DNA from: Paraburkholderia metrosideri | GTDB lineage: Bacteria; Pseudomonadota; Gammaproteobacteria; Burkholderiales; Burkholderiaceae | Length of the DNA stretch: 64,000 nt | Assembly: GCF_904848625.1 (NCBI RefSeq) | Contig: NZ_CAJHCP010000011.1 | Location: 62,001-126,000, forward strand | Direction: 5' to 3' | In this document: positions 26,878-35,926 of the stretch, in pieces | Layout of the letters: each line of letters starts with the position of its first letter | Numbering within the stretch: position 1 is the first letter of the stretch | Program-made: the position numbers and the translations under genes | The notes under the pieces: model-generated | Told to the model about the DNA's origin: nothing | Database searches by the model: none | Seen by the model: the letters and a program-made list of their open reading frames with translations, nothing else

Positions 26878-28133
26878 GCGTGGCGCATCAGTCGGTCGAT
26901 CCGCTGCGATGCCGGCGGATGCGAGTAATAGAACGCGGTGTAGAGCGGATCGGGTGTCAGCGTCGACGCGTTGTCCTCATACAGCTTGACGAGCGCGTTG
27001 ATGAGATCTTGCGCATCGGTTTGTGTCGCGGCAAACGCGTCGGCTTCGAACTCATGCTTGCGTGAGCTGAGGCTGCCGAGCGGGGTGACGAAAAACGCGA
27101 ACACCGGCAGCGCGAGGAAGAACAGCACGAGCGCGAGTCCGCTATTGCCGCCGATCAGCGACGGCCGCACCCCCAGGCCTTCGTAGAACCACACGCATTG
27201 CGTGAGCCAGCCGAGCAGCGCGAGCATCACGAGGCTGATCGCGAACGTGACGAGCATCCGCTTGATCACGTGACGGCGTTTGAAGTGGCCGAGTTCGTGC
27301 GCGAGCACCGCTTCGATCTCGTTGCCGGACAGACGCGCGAGCAGCGTGTCGAAGAACACGATTCGCTTGGCCGCGCCAAAGCCGGTGAAGTACGCGTTGC
27401 CGTGCGCCGAGCGGCGGCTGCCGTCCATCACGAACAGGCCTTTGGCCGCGAAGCCGCAGCGCTGCATCAGCGCTTCGATGCGGTTTTTCAGTGCTTCGTC
27501 CTTGAGTGGTTCGAACTTGTTGAAAAGCGGTGCGATAAACGACGGATACAGCACCAGCACGAGCATCTGGAACGCGACCCACACGATCCACGTCCACAGC
27601 CACCACAGGCTGCCGGCCTGGTTCATCAGCCACAGCACCACGAACAGCAGCGGCAAGCCGAACGCGGCGCCGAGCAGCACGCCCTTCAGACGGTCGATGA
27701 AGAAAATGCCTTTGCTCATCCGGTTAAAACCGAAGCGCTGTTCGACGACGAACTGCCGGTAGTAGTCGAACGGGAGGTCGATCACGCTGGTGATCGCGAT
27801 GACGGCGGCGACCAGTGCGATCTGGCCAGCGTAGCCACGGCCGATCCAGTCGGAGATGGCCAGGTCGAGCACCTGCACGCCGCCCAGCAGCGTGAGGCCG
27901 ATCAGCACGGCCGCGCTGACGACGATTTCGATCATCGTGAGACGGGTGCGTTCGATGGTGTAGTCGGCGGCACGCTGGTGCGCGCTCAGCGCGATGGTGC
28001 CGGCAAACTGGCTTGGCACCTGCTCGCGATGCCCGGCGACGAAGCGGATTTGCCGCGACGCGAGCCAGAGTTTGGTGCCGACCATTGCCACGACGGCGAT
28101 GACGAACAGAACGGTGAAGTACAGGGTAGGCAT
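26874..28133 (-). CDS. M48 family metallopeptidase (Ste24/CAAX protease-like)
   Basis: A membrane zinc protease of 419 residues. The catalytic motif HELGH lies at residues 279-283, and the third zinc ligand is expected in SRKHEFEADAFA near residue 360. At least five hydrophobic segments are present at residues 5-25, 65-85, 103-120, 150-170 and 295-345. The Ste24 subgroup acts on membrane-associated substrates; the bacterial targets are mostly unknown. It overlaps rsgA by 4 nt and is divergent from orn. Confidence 0.92.
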   Translation of the reverse strand: MPTLYFTVLFVIAVVAMVGTKLWLASRQIRFVAGHREQVPSQFAGTIALSAHQRAADYTIERTRLTMIEIVVSAAVLIGLTLLGGVQVLDLAISDWIGRGYAGQIALVAAVIAITSVIDLPFDYYRQFVVEQRFGFNRMSKGIFFIDRLKGVLLGAAFGLPLLFVVLWLMNQAGSLWWLWTWIVWVAFQMLVLVLYPSFIAPLFNKFEPLKDEALKNRIEALMQRCGFAAKGLFVMDGSRRSAHGNAYFTGFGAAKRIVFFDTLLARLSGNEIEAVLAHELGHFKRRHVIKRMLVTFAISLVMLALLGWLTQCVWFYEGLGVRPSLIGGNSGLALVLFFLALPVFAFFVTPLGSLSSRKHEFEADAFAATQTDAQDLINALVKLYEDNASTLTPDPLYTAFYYSHPPASQRIDRLMRHA

Positions 28134-28304
28134 CCGGGGATTCCGTGGTATCTATGCGAGAATTATATGTTTCTTCCTGCCTCGCGGCGGGAGCACGCTC
28201 AAACCGGATTTCAACCCGGGCGCGCAAACCAATTTCAAACGAACAATCGCCGTGGCAGGCAGGCTTGCACAGGAGCCGTCTGCCCGGTCATCAGGGTTGC
28301 CTTC

Positions 28305-28913
28305 ATGACTGACATCCTCGCATCCACCGACCAGCCGCTCGTACGCAGCGACATGAATCTCGTCTGGCTCGACATGGAAATGACCGGGCTCGAGCCCGAC
28401 TCCGACCGCATCATCGAAATCGCGGTGGTGGTGACGAATTCGACGCTCGACCGTTTGGTCGAGGGCCCGGTGCTGGCGATTCATCAGAGCGATGAAACGC
28501 TCGCCAAAATGGATCAGTGGAATCAGAACACGCATGGCCGCTCGGGACTGATCGACCGTGTCAAGGCGTCCACGGTGAGCGAAGCCGACGCCACCGAGCA
28601 GATTCGCGATTTCCTCGGCCAGTACGTGCCGCCCGGCAAATCGCCGATGTGCGGCAACTCGATCTGCCAGGACCGCCGTTTCATGGCGCGCTGGATGCCG
28701 GAACTGGAGCAGTTTTTCCATTACCGCAATCTCGACGTCAGCACGCTGAAGGAATTGTGCCGCCGCTGGCAGCCCGCGATTTACAAGGGTTTTCAGAAGC
28801 GCGCGATGCACACGGCGCTGGCCGACATTCATGAATCGATCGACGAGCTGAAGTACTACCGTGAGCATTTCCTGATTCCGTCGGCGCCGGACGAGTCGGG
28901 CAGCGCTGGGTAA
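28305..28913 (+). CDS. orn: Oligoribonuclease
   Basis: A 3'-5' exonuclease that degrades di- to pentaribonucleotides, including pGpG, the breakdown product of cyclic-di-GMP. The DEDDh motifs are NLVWLDMEMTGLEPDSDRII (residues 18-37), GNSICQDRRFMARWMP and HTALADIHESIDEL. The true start is ATG 28305 (MTDILASTDQPLV); a much longer in-frame stretch upstream is antisense to the protease gene. Orn matters for c-di-GMP turnover, relevant if the sigma-54 activators in this window respond to that nucleotide. Confidence 0.96.
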   Translation: MTDILASTDQPLVRSDMNLVWLDMEMTGLEPDSDRIIEIAVVVTNSTLDRLVEGPVLAIHQSDETLAKMDQWNQNTHGRSGLIDRVKASTVSEADATEQIRDFLGQYVPPGKSPMCGNSICQDRRFMARWMPELEQFFHYRNLDVSTLKELCRRWQPAIYKGFQKRAMHTALADIHESIDELKYYREHFLIPSAPDESGSAG

Positions 28914-28935
28914 GCGAGGTTTAAGCGTAGTAGGG

Positions 28936-28966
28936 GGCAGCCGCTGGTTTCGCGGGCGCGGCTGCC
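28936..28966. terminator. Stem-loop between convergent orn and mog
   Basis: GGCAGCCGC and GCGGCTGCC form a 9-bp stem with a 13-nt loop in the 62-nt gap between the two stops. There is no clear T tract, so it may be a weak terminator only. Confidence 0.4.
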
Positions 28967-28975
28967 GGCGCGTTC

Positions 28976-29623
28976 TCAGGTACGCGGCGCCCGCACCGCA
29001 TTTTTCGGCCGGAACGCCTTCACCACCTCGGGATTGGTTTCCACATAAGGCCCGCCAATCAGGTCGATGCAGTAGGGCACGGCCGCGAAAATTCCCGGCA
29101 CTTTCACGGCGCCCGCTTCGGCATCGCGCAACCCTTCCAGCGTTTCCCTGATCGACTTCGGCTGCCCCGGCAGATTGATAATCAGCGCCGCGTGATCCGC
29201 CGTTTCGCGAATCACCGCGACCTGCCGCGACAGAATCGCCGTCGGCACAAAATTCAGGCTGATCTGCCGCATCTGCTCGCCGAAACCCGGCATCTCTTTC
29301 GTCGCGACCGCGAGCGTCGCTTCGGGCGTCACATCACGGCGTGATGGCCCGGTGCCGCCGGTGGTCAGCACCAGATCGCAGCCCACCTGGTCGACCAGTT
29401 CGACCAGCGTCGCGGAGATAGTCGGTGCGTCGTCCTGAATCAGACGGGTGACGACATGCCACGGCGAGCTCAGCGCCGTGCCGAGCCATTCCTGCAGTGC
29501 CGGAATGCCTTTGTCCTCGTACACGCCGGTGGACGCGCGATCGCTGATCGACACGAGGCCGATCACGATTTCGTCAGGGTGATTGCGTTGGGCAGCCGTG
29601 GGCTTAGTCGTCGCGGTCGTCAT
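28976..29623 (-). CDS. mog: Molybdopterin adenylyltransferase
   Basis: It adenylates molybdopterin before molybdenum insertion. The MoaB/MogA fold shows IGLVSISDRASTGVYEDKG at the N-terminus, LVLTTGGTGPSRRDVTPEAT in the middle and INLPGQPKSIRETL later. At 215 residues it is slightly longer than E. coli Mog owing to short tails. Its start overlaps the 3' end of darP by 20 nt, so the two are co-translated. Confidence 0.93.
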   Translation of the reverse strand: MTTATTKPTAAQRNHPDEIVIGLVSISDRASTGVYEDKGIPALQEWLGTALSSPWHVVTRLIQDDAPTISATLVELVDQVGCDLVLTTGGTGPSRRDVTPEATLAVATKEMPGFGEQMRQISLNFVPTAILSRQVAVIRETADHAALIINLPGQPKSIRETLEGLRDAEAGAVKVPGIFAAVPYCIDLIGGPYVETNPEVVKAFRPKNAVRAPRT

Positions 29624-30215
29624 CGTCGTCGTCCAGCGCGCCGTCGGCGTCGGAATCGGACTGCGCCGACGGGCCGTCCGCGTTCTTGATCCACTGGAAC
29701 AGTTCGCGGAAGTAGCGCGGCGGCTTGCTCTGCTGCGCTTCCTTGCGGGCGTTGCGGATCAGCGTGCGGCCTTGCTGCGGATCGGCATTCGGGTGCTGGC
29801 GGATGAAATCGGTCAGCGCGGCGTCGTCGGCGAGCAGTTTTTCGCGGGTACGCTCGATCCAGTGCAGCTTGGCCGTTTCCGCCTTGTTGACGCCGTTATA
29901 GGTGTCGAGCGCGGTACGCAGCGCGGCGGTTTCCTCGTCCAGCAGCGAGCGCATCACGCGCCCGACGTATTGCACCTGGCGGCGCTTGCCTTCGTGATCG
30001 GTGATGCGGCGTGCTTCGCGCACGGCGTCGTCGAGCTTTTCGGGCATCGGCATGCGTTTGAGCGCATCTTTGGGCAGCGCGATCAGCGCCGAGCCCAGCT
30101 CCTGCAGCTCGTGCATGTCGCGCTTGAGCTGGGACTTGCTGGGACGGTCGTAGCCGTTTTCGTCGACTTCCGGTTCGGCGGACTCGATGGGTTGAATGCG
30201 GGTTTTGCGTGTCAT
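29604..30215 (-). CDS. darP: Dual-action ribosomal maturation protein DarP (YjgA/DUF615)
   Basis: A late-stage 50S assembly factor of the YjgA family, 203 residues. The conserved core is RPSKSQLKRDMHELQELGSA, then RRQVQYVGRVMRSLLDEE and YFRELFQWIK. The C-terminus ends in an acidic run (DGALDDDDDDRDD). It is divergent from pmbA, a neighbour it also has in many proteobacteria. Confidence 0.93.
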   Translation of the reverse strand: MTRKTRIQPIESAEPEVDENGYDRPSKSQLKRDMHELQELGSALIALPKDALKRMPMPEKLDDAVREARRITDHEGKRRQVQYVGRVMRSLLDEETAALRTALDTYNGVNKAETAKLHWIERTREKLLADDAALTDFIRQHPNADPQQGRTLIRNARKEAQQSKPPRYFRELFQWIKNADGPSAQSDSDADGALDDDDDDRDD

Positions 30216-30384
30216 ACCGATATTGTAGCGTGCCGGGCACCTCGGAACCCGCGATAAGGCCCGAAGCAGGGCTTCGCGCGATGCGCGGCCGGCCGTGCGG
30301 CTGGCTGCGAGAGCAGGGTGAACTGCCAGGCGATGAAGGGCAATCGGCCGGGCCGATCCCAGGTGAATACCCAGTCAGTTGCAC

Positions 30385-30516
30385 GTGCGAACGTCCGGGC
30401 CGTCCATGCGCGAAATGCCGGCCACGCGCATGCGAAGGTTCGCACCGTTGTCACGCGAAGGACCAGCCCGATGCCCATGCGAACGTCCAGGCCGTGCGCA
30501 CACAAATGACCAGCCA
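30385..30516. repeat. Degenerate direct repeat in the darP-pmbA gap
   Basis: The 438-bp gap 30216-30653 contains two imperfect copies of a roughly 40-bp unit beginning TGCGAACGTCC (30386 and 30478). It also holds a short tandem ACCACGCAATC repeat near 30521-30545. I see no gene in this gap; the short open frames are low-complexity Arg/Ala stretches. It presumably carries the divergent promoters, with a TATGAT at 30579 on the pmbA side. Confidence 0.35.
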
Positions 30517-30653
30517 AAGCCCACGCAATCACCACGCAATCACCAGGCGATTGCCAGGTACAGCGCCGCGTACCTTGCTATGATCGCGGGATGCTTCGTC
30601 ACGCGCGTGCGTGGCATGTGCAAAACACACAGGGCCGCTCGGCCCCGAACAGG

Positions 30654-32036
30654 ATGGCAACGACAATGGCAGCAGACATGGACGTCAAGCAGCGCTTTTT
30701 TCCGCATACCCAGGATGAACTGAAGGAAATCGCCTCGGACATCCTTCGTCACGCGAAGTCACTCGGCGGCACCGACGCGGCAACCGAGATTTCCGAAGGC
30801 GACGGCCTGTCCGTCTCCGTGCGGCGCGGCGAAGTCGAGACGATCGAACACAATCGCGACAAGATGGTCGGCGTGACGGTGTTCATCGGCAACAAGCGCG
30901 GCAACGCGAGCACCTCGGACTTTTCGTCGCAAGCGCTGAAGGATACGGTCGCGGCGGCATACAACATCGCGCGCTTCACGGCGGAAGACGATTGCGCCGG
31001 TCTCGCTGAAGCCGAACTGCTCGAAACCGAGCCGCGCGACCTCGATCTGTATCACCCGTGGAATCTGTCCGCCGACGAAGCGGTTGAAATCGCCCGTCGC
31101 TCGGAAGACGCCGCGTTCGCCACCGATCCGCAGATCAAGAACTCCGAAGGCGCCAGCGTCTCAGCGCAGCATTCGCAGTTCGTGCTGGCCACCTCGCGTG
31201 GCTTCCTCGCCGGTTATCCGTACTCGCGTCACTACATTGCGTGCGCGCCGATTGCCGGCAGCGCCCGCAACATGCAGCGCGACGACTGGTACACGTCGAC
31301 CCGCAACGCCGGCGATCTGGCCGATCCGGAAGCGGTAGGCCGCTACGCGGCGCAACGCGCGCTCTCGCGCATCGGCGCGCGCGGTCTCGATACGCGCAAG
31401 GTGCCGGTGCTGTTCGAAGCGCCGCTTGCCGCAGGCATCCTCGGCGCCTTCGTGCAGGCCACGAGTGGCGGCGCGTTGTATCGCAAGACGTCGTTCCTCG
31501 TCGACAGCCTCGGCAAGCCGGTATTCGCGCCGCATATTCAGGTGGTCGAAGACCCGCACGCCGCACGTGCGATGGGCAGCGCGCCGTTCGACGAAGAAGG
31601 CGTGCGCACCAAACAGCGTTCGGTCGTGAAGGACGGTGTGGTGGAAGGCTATTTCCTGTCCACCTATTCGGCGCGCAAGCTCGGCATGAAGACCACCGGC
31701 AACGCGGGCGGCTCGCACAATCTGTCGTTCAAAAGTTCGAACACGCGTCCCGAAGACGACTTCGAAGAGATGCTGCGCAAGCTCGGCACTGGCCTGTTGC
31801 TGACCGAACTGATGGGGCAGGGCGTGAACTACGTGACGGGCGACTACTCGCGCGGTGCGTCGGGCTTCTGGGTCGAGAACGGCAAGATCCAGTATCCGGT
31901 CGAGGAAATCACGGTGGCGAGCACGTTGCAGGAGATGTTCCGCCATATCGTCGCGATCGGCGCGGACACGATCACGCGCGGCACCAAGCAGACGGGCTCG
32001 GTGCTGATCGAACGGATGACGATTGCCGGGCAGTAA
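30654..32036 (+). CDS. pmbA: Metalloprotease PmbA (TldE)
   Basis: The TldE/PmbA partner of TldD; together they form a protease that matures microcins and degrades the CcdA antitoxin. The fold is indicated by GGTDAATEISEGDGLSVSVR, GNKRGNASTSDFS and the C-terminal ELMGQGVNYVTGDYSRGASG. PmbA itself lacks the zinc site, which is in TldD, and tldD is not in this window. I use ATG 30654 (MATTMAADMDVK), giving 460 residues, close to the family length. Confidence 0.93.
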   Translation: MATTMAADMDVKQRFFPHTQDELKEIASDILRHAKSLGGTDAATEISEGDGLSVSVRRGEVETIEHNRDKMVGVTVFIGNKRGNASTSDFSSQALKDTVAAAYNIARFTAEDDCAGLAEAELLETEPRDLDLYHPWNLSADEAVEIARRSEDAAFATDPQIKNSEGASVSAQHSQFVLATSRGFLAGYPYSRHYIACAPIAGSARNMQRDDWYTSTRNAGDLADPEAVGRYAAQRALSRIGARGLDTRKVPVLFEAPLAAGILGAFVQATSGGALYRKTSFLVDSLGKPVFAPHIQVVEDPHAARAMGSAPFDEEGVRTKQRSVVKDGVVEGYFLSTYSARKLGMKTTGNAGGSHNLSFKSSNTRPEDDFEEMLRKLGTGLLLTELMGQGVNYVTGDYSRGASGFWVENGKIQYPVEEITVASTLQEMFRHIVAIGADTITRGTKQTGSVLIERMTIAGQ

Positions 32037-32087
32037 CGGGTATTAGCCGCGGGCAGGTTGAATCGCTCCAGCGCCGCTGCAAACGAA

Positions 32088-32118
32088 AAAACGCCACGCA
32101 AACTCTGCGTGGCGTTTT
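32088..32118. terminator. Bidirectional terminator between pmbA and folA
   Basis: A perfect 13-bp stem (AAAACGCCACGCA / TGCGTGGCGTTTT) with a 5-nt loop has A-rich and T-rich flanks on the two sides. Confidence 0.9.
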
Positions 32119-32170
32119 GTTTTTGTGGCGATGAACCTCGACCCCGAGCCGGCGTTACGCCCGCGAAAGC

Positions 32171-32671
32171 TCAAACACCCTTGCGCTTATACGTCACGAA
32201 TGCGTAATCGAAGTCATTCGGCGCATCTGCACGATGGGTCTCATGCGCAACCTCTTCCCACTCGTTTTCATCCAGCTCGGGGAAGGTGGCGTCGCCTTCA
32301 AAGTCGGCGGAAATCTCGGTGACGATCAGCTTGTCCGCCTGGCGCAACCCTTCCGCATACAACTGCGCGCCGCCGATCAGAAACGCTTCCGGCGCCTGAT
32401 CCTGCGCGGCCAGTTCGAGCGCGTCTTCCAGCGTGGTCGCAGCATCGCAGCCCTGGAAGCGCCGGGTGGCGTCCCGTGTCACGACGATGTTGCGGCGTCC
32501 TGGCAGCGGCCGCCCAATCGATTCATGCGTCTTGCGGCCCATGATGATGGGCGCGCCCATCGTGGTGCGCTTGAAGAACGCGAGGTCTTCGGGGAGTCGC
32601 CAGGGCAACTGGTTGTCGCGGCCGATCACGCCGTTGTTGGCGCGAGCGACGATCAGGGTGAGCGTCGTCAT
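32171..32671 (-). CDS. folA: Dihydrofolate reductase
   Basis: It reduces dihydrofolate to tetrahydrofolate with NADPH and is the target of trimethoprim. LTLIVARANNGVIGRDNQLP, WRLPEDLAFFKRTTMGAPII, MGRKTHESIGRPLPGRRN and FLIGGAQLYAEGL are diagnostic; 166 residues is normal. Its metabolic partner thyA lies 10 kb away, on the far side of the sigma-54/amyloid-like locus. It is convergent with pmbA. Confidence 0.96.
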   Translation of the reverse strand: MTTLTLIVARANNGVIGRDNQLPWRLPEDLAFFKRTTMGAPIIMGRKTHESIGRPLPGRRNIVVTRDATRRFQGCDAATTLEDALELAAQDQAPEAFLIGGAQLYAEGLRQADKLIVTEISADFEGDATFPELDENEWEEVAHETHRADAPNDFDYAFVTYKRKGV

Positions 32672-32718
32672 CGAATGGAAAAGGGAATGTAATCTGAACG
32701 ATTCTACCTGACGCGCCT

Positions 32719-32742
32719 GACGGGCCGCCGTAGCGGCCCGTC
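32719..32742 (-). terminator. Stem-loop after the amyloid-like operon
   Basis: GACGGGCCGC and GCGGCCCGTC make a perfect 10-bp stem with a CGTA loop, 18 nt beyond the stop of the sigma-54 activator gene. No T tract follows, so it may stabilise the 3' end rather than terminate by itself. Confidence 0.5.
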
Positions 32743-32759
32743 CCGCCGAATGCCGGGGG

Positions 32760-34346
32760 TCACGTCTGCGCCGGCTCGTCCTCGGCGAGCGCCGCTTTTT
32801 CGTCGGCGATGCTCAGTTCGCGCAGACCATGCTGACCCATCAGCCGGTACAGCGTCACTCGCGAAATATTCAGATCCACCGCCGCCTCGTTCAGCCGATG
32901 CCGATGGCGCAACAGCGCCGCCTCGATCGCGCGTTTTTCAGCGGCCTCGCGCGCCTGCGACAGCGTCATGGTCTGCTGCTCGGTGAATTGAGCGAGGTCG
33001 AGGTCGTCGGCGGAAATGAGTTTGTTCTCCGCCATCACGATCGCGCGGCGCACGCGGTTGATCAACTCGCGCACATTGCCGGGCCAGTTGTAGTTGTACA
33101 GCGCCTCGATCGCGGACGGCGCGAAGCCGCGAATCTTGCGCGCGCTGTCGGTCTTGAACTTGCCGAGAATGTGCTGCGCGAGAATCTCGATGTCCTTGCC
33201 GCGCGCGCGCAGCGGCGGCTCGTCCACCCGTAGCACGCACAACCGGTGGAACAGGTCGGGGCGGAAGCGTCCGTCGCGCATCGCGTCTTCGAGATCGACG
33301 TGGGTCGCGGAAATGATCCGCACATCGACCCGAATCGATTCGCGGCCGCCGAGCCGCTCGATCTTGCCTTCCTGTAAAAAGCGCAACAGGCTCGCCTGGC
33401 TTTCGAGCGGCAGATCGCCGATTTCGTCGAGCAGCAGCGTGCCGCCGTCGGCGGCTTCGACGCGGCCGATCTTGCGCTGATTCGCGCCCGTGAACGCGCC
33501 GCGCTCATAACCGAACAGTTCGGATTGCAGCAGATGGTGCGGAATCGCGCCGCAATTGATCGCCATGAACGGCGCTTTGCGGCGCGGCGAGCGCTCGTGA
33601 ATCGCGAGCGCGGTCAGTTCCTTGCCGGTGCCCGATTCGCCGGAGATAAACACGCTTGCGTCGGTGTTGGCCACTTTGCGGATGGTGCGAAAGAGTTGCT
33701 GCATTGCTTCGCAGGTGCCGACCATTTCGTCGTCGCCGGACTCGCTTGCGGGCGGCGCGGCTTCGGGATCGCACAGCGTCATCATGCCGAACGCGTGGCC
33801 GACCAGGTAGTCGACCGTCGCCTGCGCGACCGGCATCTTGACGAAGTCGAAGCAGTAATGCCGCACGAGCCGGCGCACCACCGGATCATTGAGCCGCTCG
33901 CTGGTGGCGAGCGCGATCCAGCCGATCTGCTGTTGACGCAGGCTGGCTTCGAGGCCGGCCAGGTCGCGTGGCGGAAAGCTCGCCAGATCGACGATGCCGG
34001 CGCAGGCCAGATCGGGCTTCACCAGCCGCCCGAGTTCATGCGCCGAACGCGCAGCGGAAACATTCCAGCCGCGGCTTTTCAGATGCGCGATCAACGTTTC
34101 GTCGAGCGTGCGCGCCACGTAAAGCAGGCGCCGCCCCGTCGCGGAATACGTCGACGCCGACGGCCCCGCGCCGGGCGCCAGGGCCTTCGCCTGCGCGCGG
34201 CTGGTCAACAGGTCGGCAGGCGCGTCGGCGGAGCTTCCATTGGGTACCGCGAGCGACAGACGCGCGCCCGCGCCGGCTCCCGCCACCTTGGCAACACTGG
34301 TCAGATGAGGTGATTCACGCACGGTCGACCTCGCTTGGGTTTTCAC
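32760..34346 (-). CDS. Sigma-54-dependent activator, VpsR-like (last gene of Fap-like operon)
   Basis: An enhancer-binding protein of about 528 residues. After a roughly 70-residue Ala-rich tail comes a VpsR-like receiver domain (RRLLYVARTLDETLIAHLKS...WIALATSERL). Next is a AAA+ domain with Walker A GESGTGKE, the sigma-54 contact loop GAFTGA intact and Walker B TLLLDEIGD, then a Fis-type helix-turn-helix (NEAAVDLNISRVTLYRLMG). It closely resembles the activator at 41287, so the two are paralogues. GTG 34346 begins one nt after the preceding stop; TTG 34376 and GTG 34322 are alternatives. Its place at the end of the operon suggests feedback control of that operon. VpsR relatives bind cyclic-di-GMP; whether this one does is unknown. 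Confidence 0.88.
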   Translation of the reverse strand: MKTQARSTVRESPHLTSVAKVAGAGAGARLSLAVPNGSSADAPADLLTSRAQAKALAPGAGPSASTYSATGRRLLYVARTLDETLIAHLKSRGWNVSAARSAHELGRLVKPDLACAGIVDLASFPPRDLAGLEASLRQQQIGWIALATSERLNDPVVRRLVRHYCFDFVKMPVAQATVDYLVGHAFGMMTLCDPEAAPPASESGDDEMVGTCEAMQQLFRTIRKVANTDASVFISGESGTGKELTALAIHERSPRRKAPFMAINCGAIPHHLLQSELFGYERGAFTGANQRKIGRVEAADGGTLLLDEIGDLPLESQASLLRFLQEGKIERLGGRESIRVDVRIISATHVDLEDAMRDGRFRPDLFHRLCVLRVDEPPLRARGKDIEILAQHILGKFKTDSARKIRGFAPSAIEALYNYNWPGNVRELINRVRRAIVMAENKLISADDLDLAQFTEQQTMTLSQAREAAEKRAIEAALLRHRHRLNEAAVDLNISRVTLYRLMGQHGLRELSIADEKAALAEDEPAQT

Positions 34347-34347
34347 G

Positions 34348-35793
34348 TCAGAAGGTGTAGGGGAAACGCACGCCAACCACGAAGTTCGGCGCGTCGGGTG
34401 TCATGCCGATCGAGACCGAGCCGTTGATGGTCAGGTGCTTGTTCACGACGTGGTTCAGGCCAAAATTCATCGCTGCGGCGGTGGTTTCGCTGCCCGGCAC
34501 CTTTGTGTAGGAGCCGCCCGGCGCACGCGTTTCCGATTCGGGTTCGAGCGCCATCGTGAACGAGATGCTGGCCGAATCCTTGTCCGAAAACGCGAGCGCC
34601 ACGCCGCCGCCGAACTGCACGACGTCGCCGAGCTTGACCGTGGCCGGCTCGGTTTGTCCCTGCACGGAGGAGATGTCCGCGAACGAGCGCGCGATGTTGT
34701 AGGTGTACGAAAGACTGCCGAACAGCACCACCGGGTCGTAGGTCTTCAGCACCGAAACGCCGGCTGTGATGTTCCAGAAACCGGTGCCGGTGGGCAGCTT
34801 GGTCGGCGCGACCAGGTTGGTGTTGTTCTCGTCGATCTGCACGACTTTCTCGCCGAACGGCGAGGTGCCGGTGGGCGCCTTGAACCGCAGACTGCCGACG
34901 ATATCCGGCAGGCTGTTGGTCTCTTTCAGGAACTGATAGTAGATCCCGAAGTTGACGTCGCCGAGCGCGTTGCTGCTCACCGACGCATCCGACAGCGTGC
35001 TCGCCGCGCCACCCGCACCGCCGACGATGAAGTTGCTACGCCGGTACACGTACGGCACGTCGAGGTCGACGCTGATACGGTCGGTCAGACCATAGCGGGT
35101 GTCGAGATCGGCCATCACCTGGTGCGACTTGGTCTCGCCCAGGTTGATGTTGCCGAGGAAAATCGCGTCGAGCGCGAGGAAGCCGGACAACTGCAACTGA
35201 CGGCGATCGTAGTACGTGTCGCTGAAGCCGAGGTCCATCGTCAGATTGTGGTCGAACAGCGGCGCGTGCTCGCGTTGCACGACGGCCTGCTCGGCCTGGG
35301 TGCGGGTCGGCTCGGCGGCCTGCTGGGTCTGGCCGACGGTGCCGGTGCGGCCGCTGCCGTCGGTGGCCTGCGGCAGACCGCCCGCACTGCCGCCGTCGGG
35401 CGACGGCGGGTTGACCGGCACGCCGGTCGCCGTGCCCGTGTTGCCACCCGGCGTGGGGACGCCGGGATTGACCTGCGCGAGTGGCGGTAGCGGCACCGGC
35501 AAGCCGTCTGCGCCCGGTTGTTCCGCCACGGCTTCGCTTCCGGCGGGCGCCCCCACGCCCGGCACGCCGCGTCCGCGTTGCGACATTTCCAGATCAGTGA
35601 CCTGTCGTTCAAGCGAATGAATCTGCCGCTGCTGTTCGTCGACGACCCGCATCAACGTGTTCAGCCGGTCTTCTACGGATTGTCCCGCCAGCGCCTGCGC
35701 GCTCGCACCTTGTGAAAAGGCAAACAGCATGGCGGCAGCCGGAATGGCCGCCAGCGCCATGCGTGGCGCCCTGGTCGATGAAAGTCTTGTCAT
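34348..35793 (-). CDS. FapF-like outer-membrane protein: coiled coil, linker, beta-barrel
   Basis: A secreted 481-residue protein with a signal peptide ending ASAQ. Residues about 38-75 form a heptad-like coiled coil (EDRLNTLMRVVDEQQRQIHS). A Pro/Gly/Thr-rich linker follows to about residue 165. The remaining 300 residues have alternating amphipathic strands (LTMDLGFSDTYYDRRQLQLS, ISVDLDVPYVYRR) and end VGVRFPYTF, the terminal aromatic needed for Bam-dependent outer-membrane insertion. This order is that of FapF, the trimeric pore that exports Fap amyloid subunits, which has an N-terminal coiled coil. PGAP-type annotation would call it a transporter. It follows the FapE-like gene by 133 nt. 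Confidence 0.75.
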   Translation of the reverse strand: MTRLSSTRAPRMALAAIPAAAMLFAFSQGASAQALAGQSVEDRLNTLMRVVDEQQRQIHSLERQVTDLEMSQRGRGVPGVGAPAGSEAVAEQPGADGLPVPLPPLAQVNPGVPTPGGNTGTATGVPVNPPSPDGGSAGGLPQATDGSGRTGTVGQTQQAAEPTRTQAEQAVVQREHAPLFDHNLTMDLGFSDTYYDRRQLQLSGFLALDAIFLGNINLGETKSHQVMADLDTRYGLTDRISVDLDVPYVYRRSNFIVGGAGGAASTLSDASVSSNALGDVNFGIYYQFLKETNSLPDIVGSLRFKAPTGTSPFGEKVVQIDENNTNLVAPTKLPTGTGFWNITAGVSVLKTYDPVVLFGSLSYTYNIARSFADISSVQGQTEPATVKLGDVVQFGGGVALAFSDKDSASISFTMALEPESETRAPGGSYTKVPGSETTAAAMNFGLNHVVNKHLTINGSVSIGMTPDAPNFVVGVRFPYTF

Positions 35794-35926
35794 TTTGCAC
35801 TCCCCCGGTGTTCCGGCTGCGCGATGCCGCTGGTCCTTCTACTGACGTCGCCCGGCCGTATCTGTACTGCGTTTGCTGCTTGTGTGGCAGGTGGCGGCCC
35901 GCCGCTTTTCTCCTTTGGCTTCCTGT

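Noticed and set aside
27198..28304. Long in-frame extension upstream of orn
   Set aside because: It is antisense to the M48 protease gene and His/Asp/Arg-rich; orn homology begins at ATG 28305.
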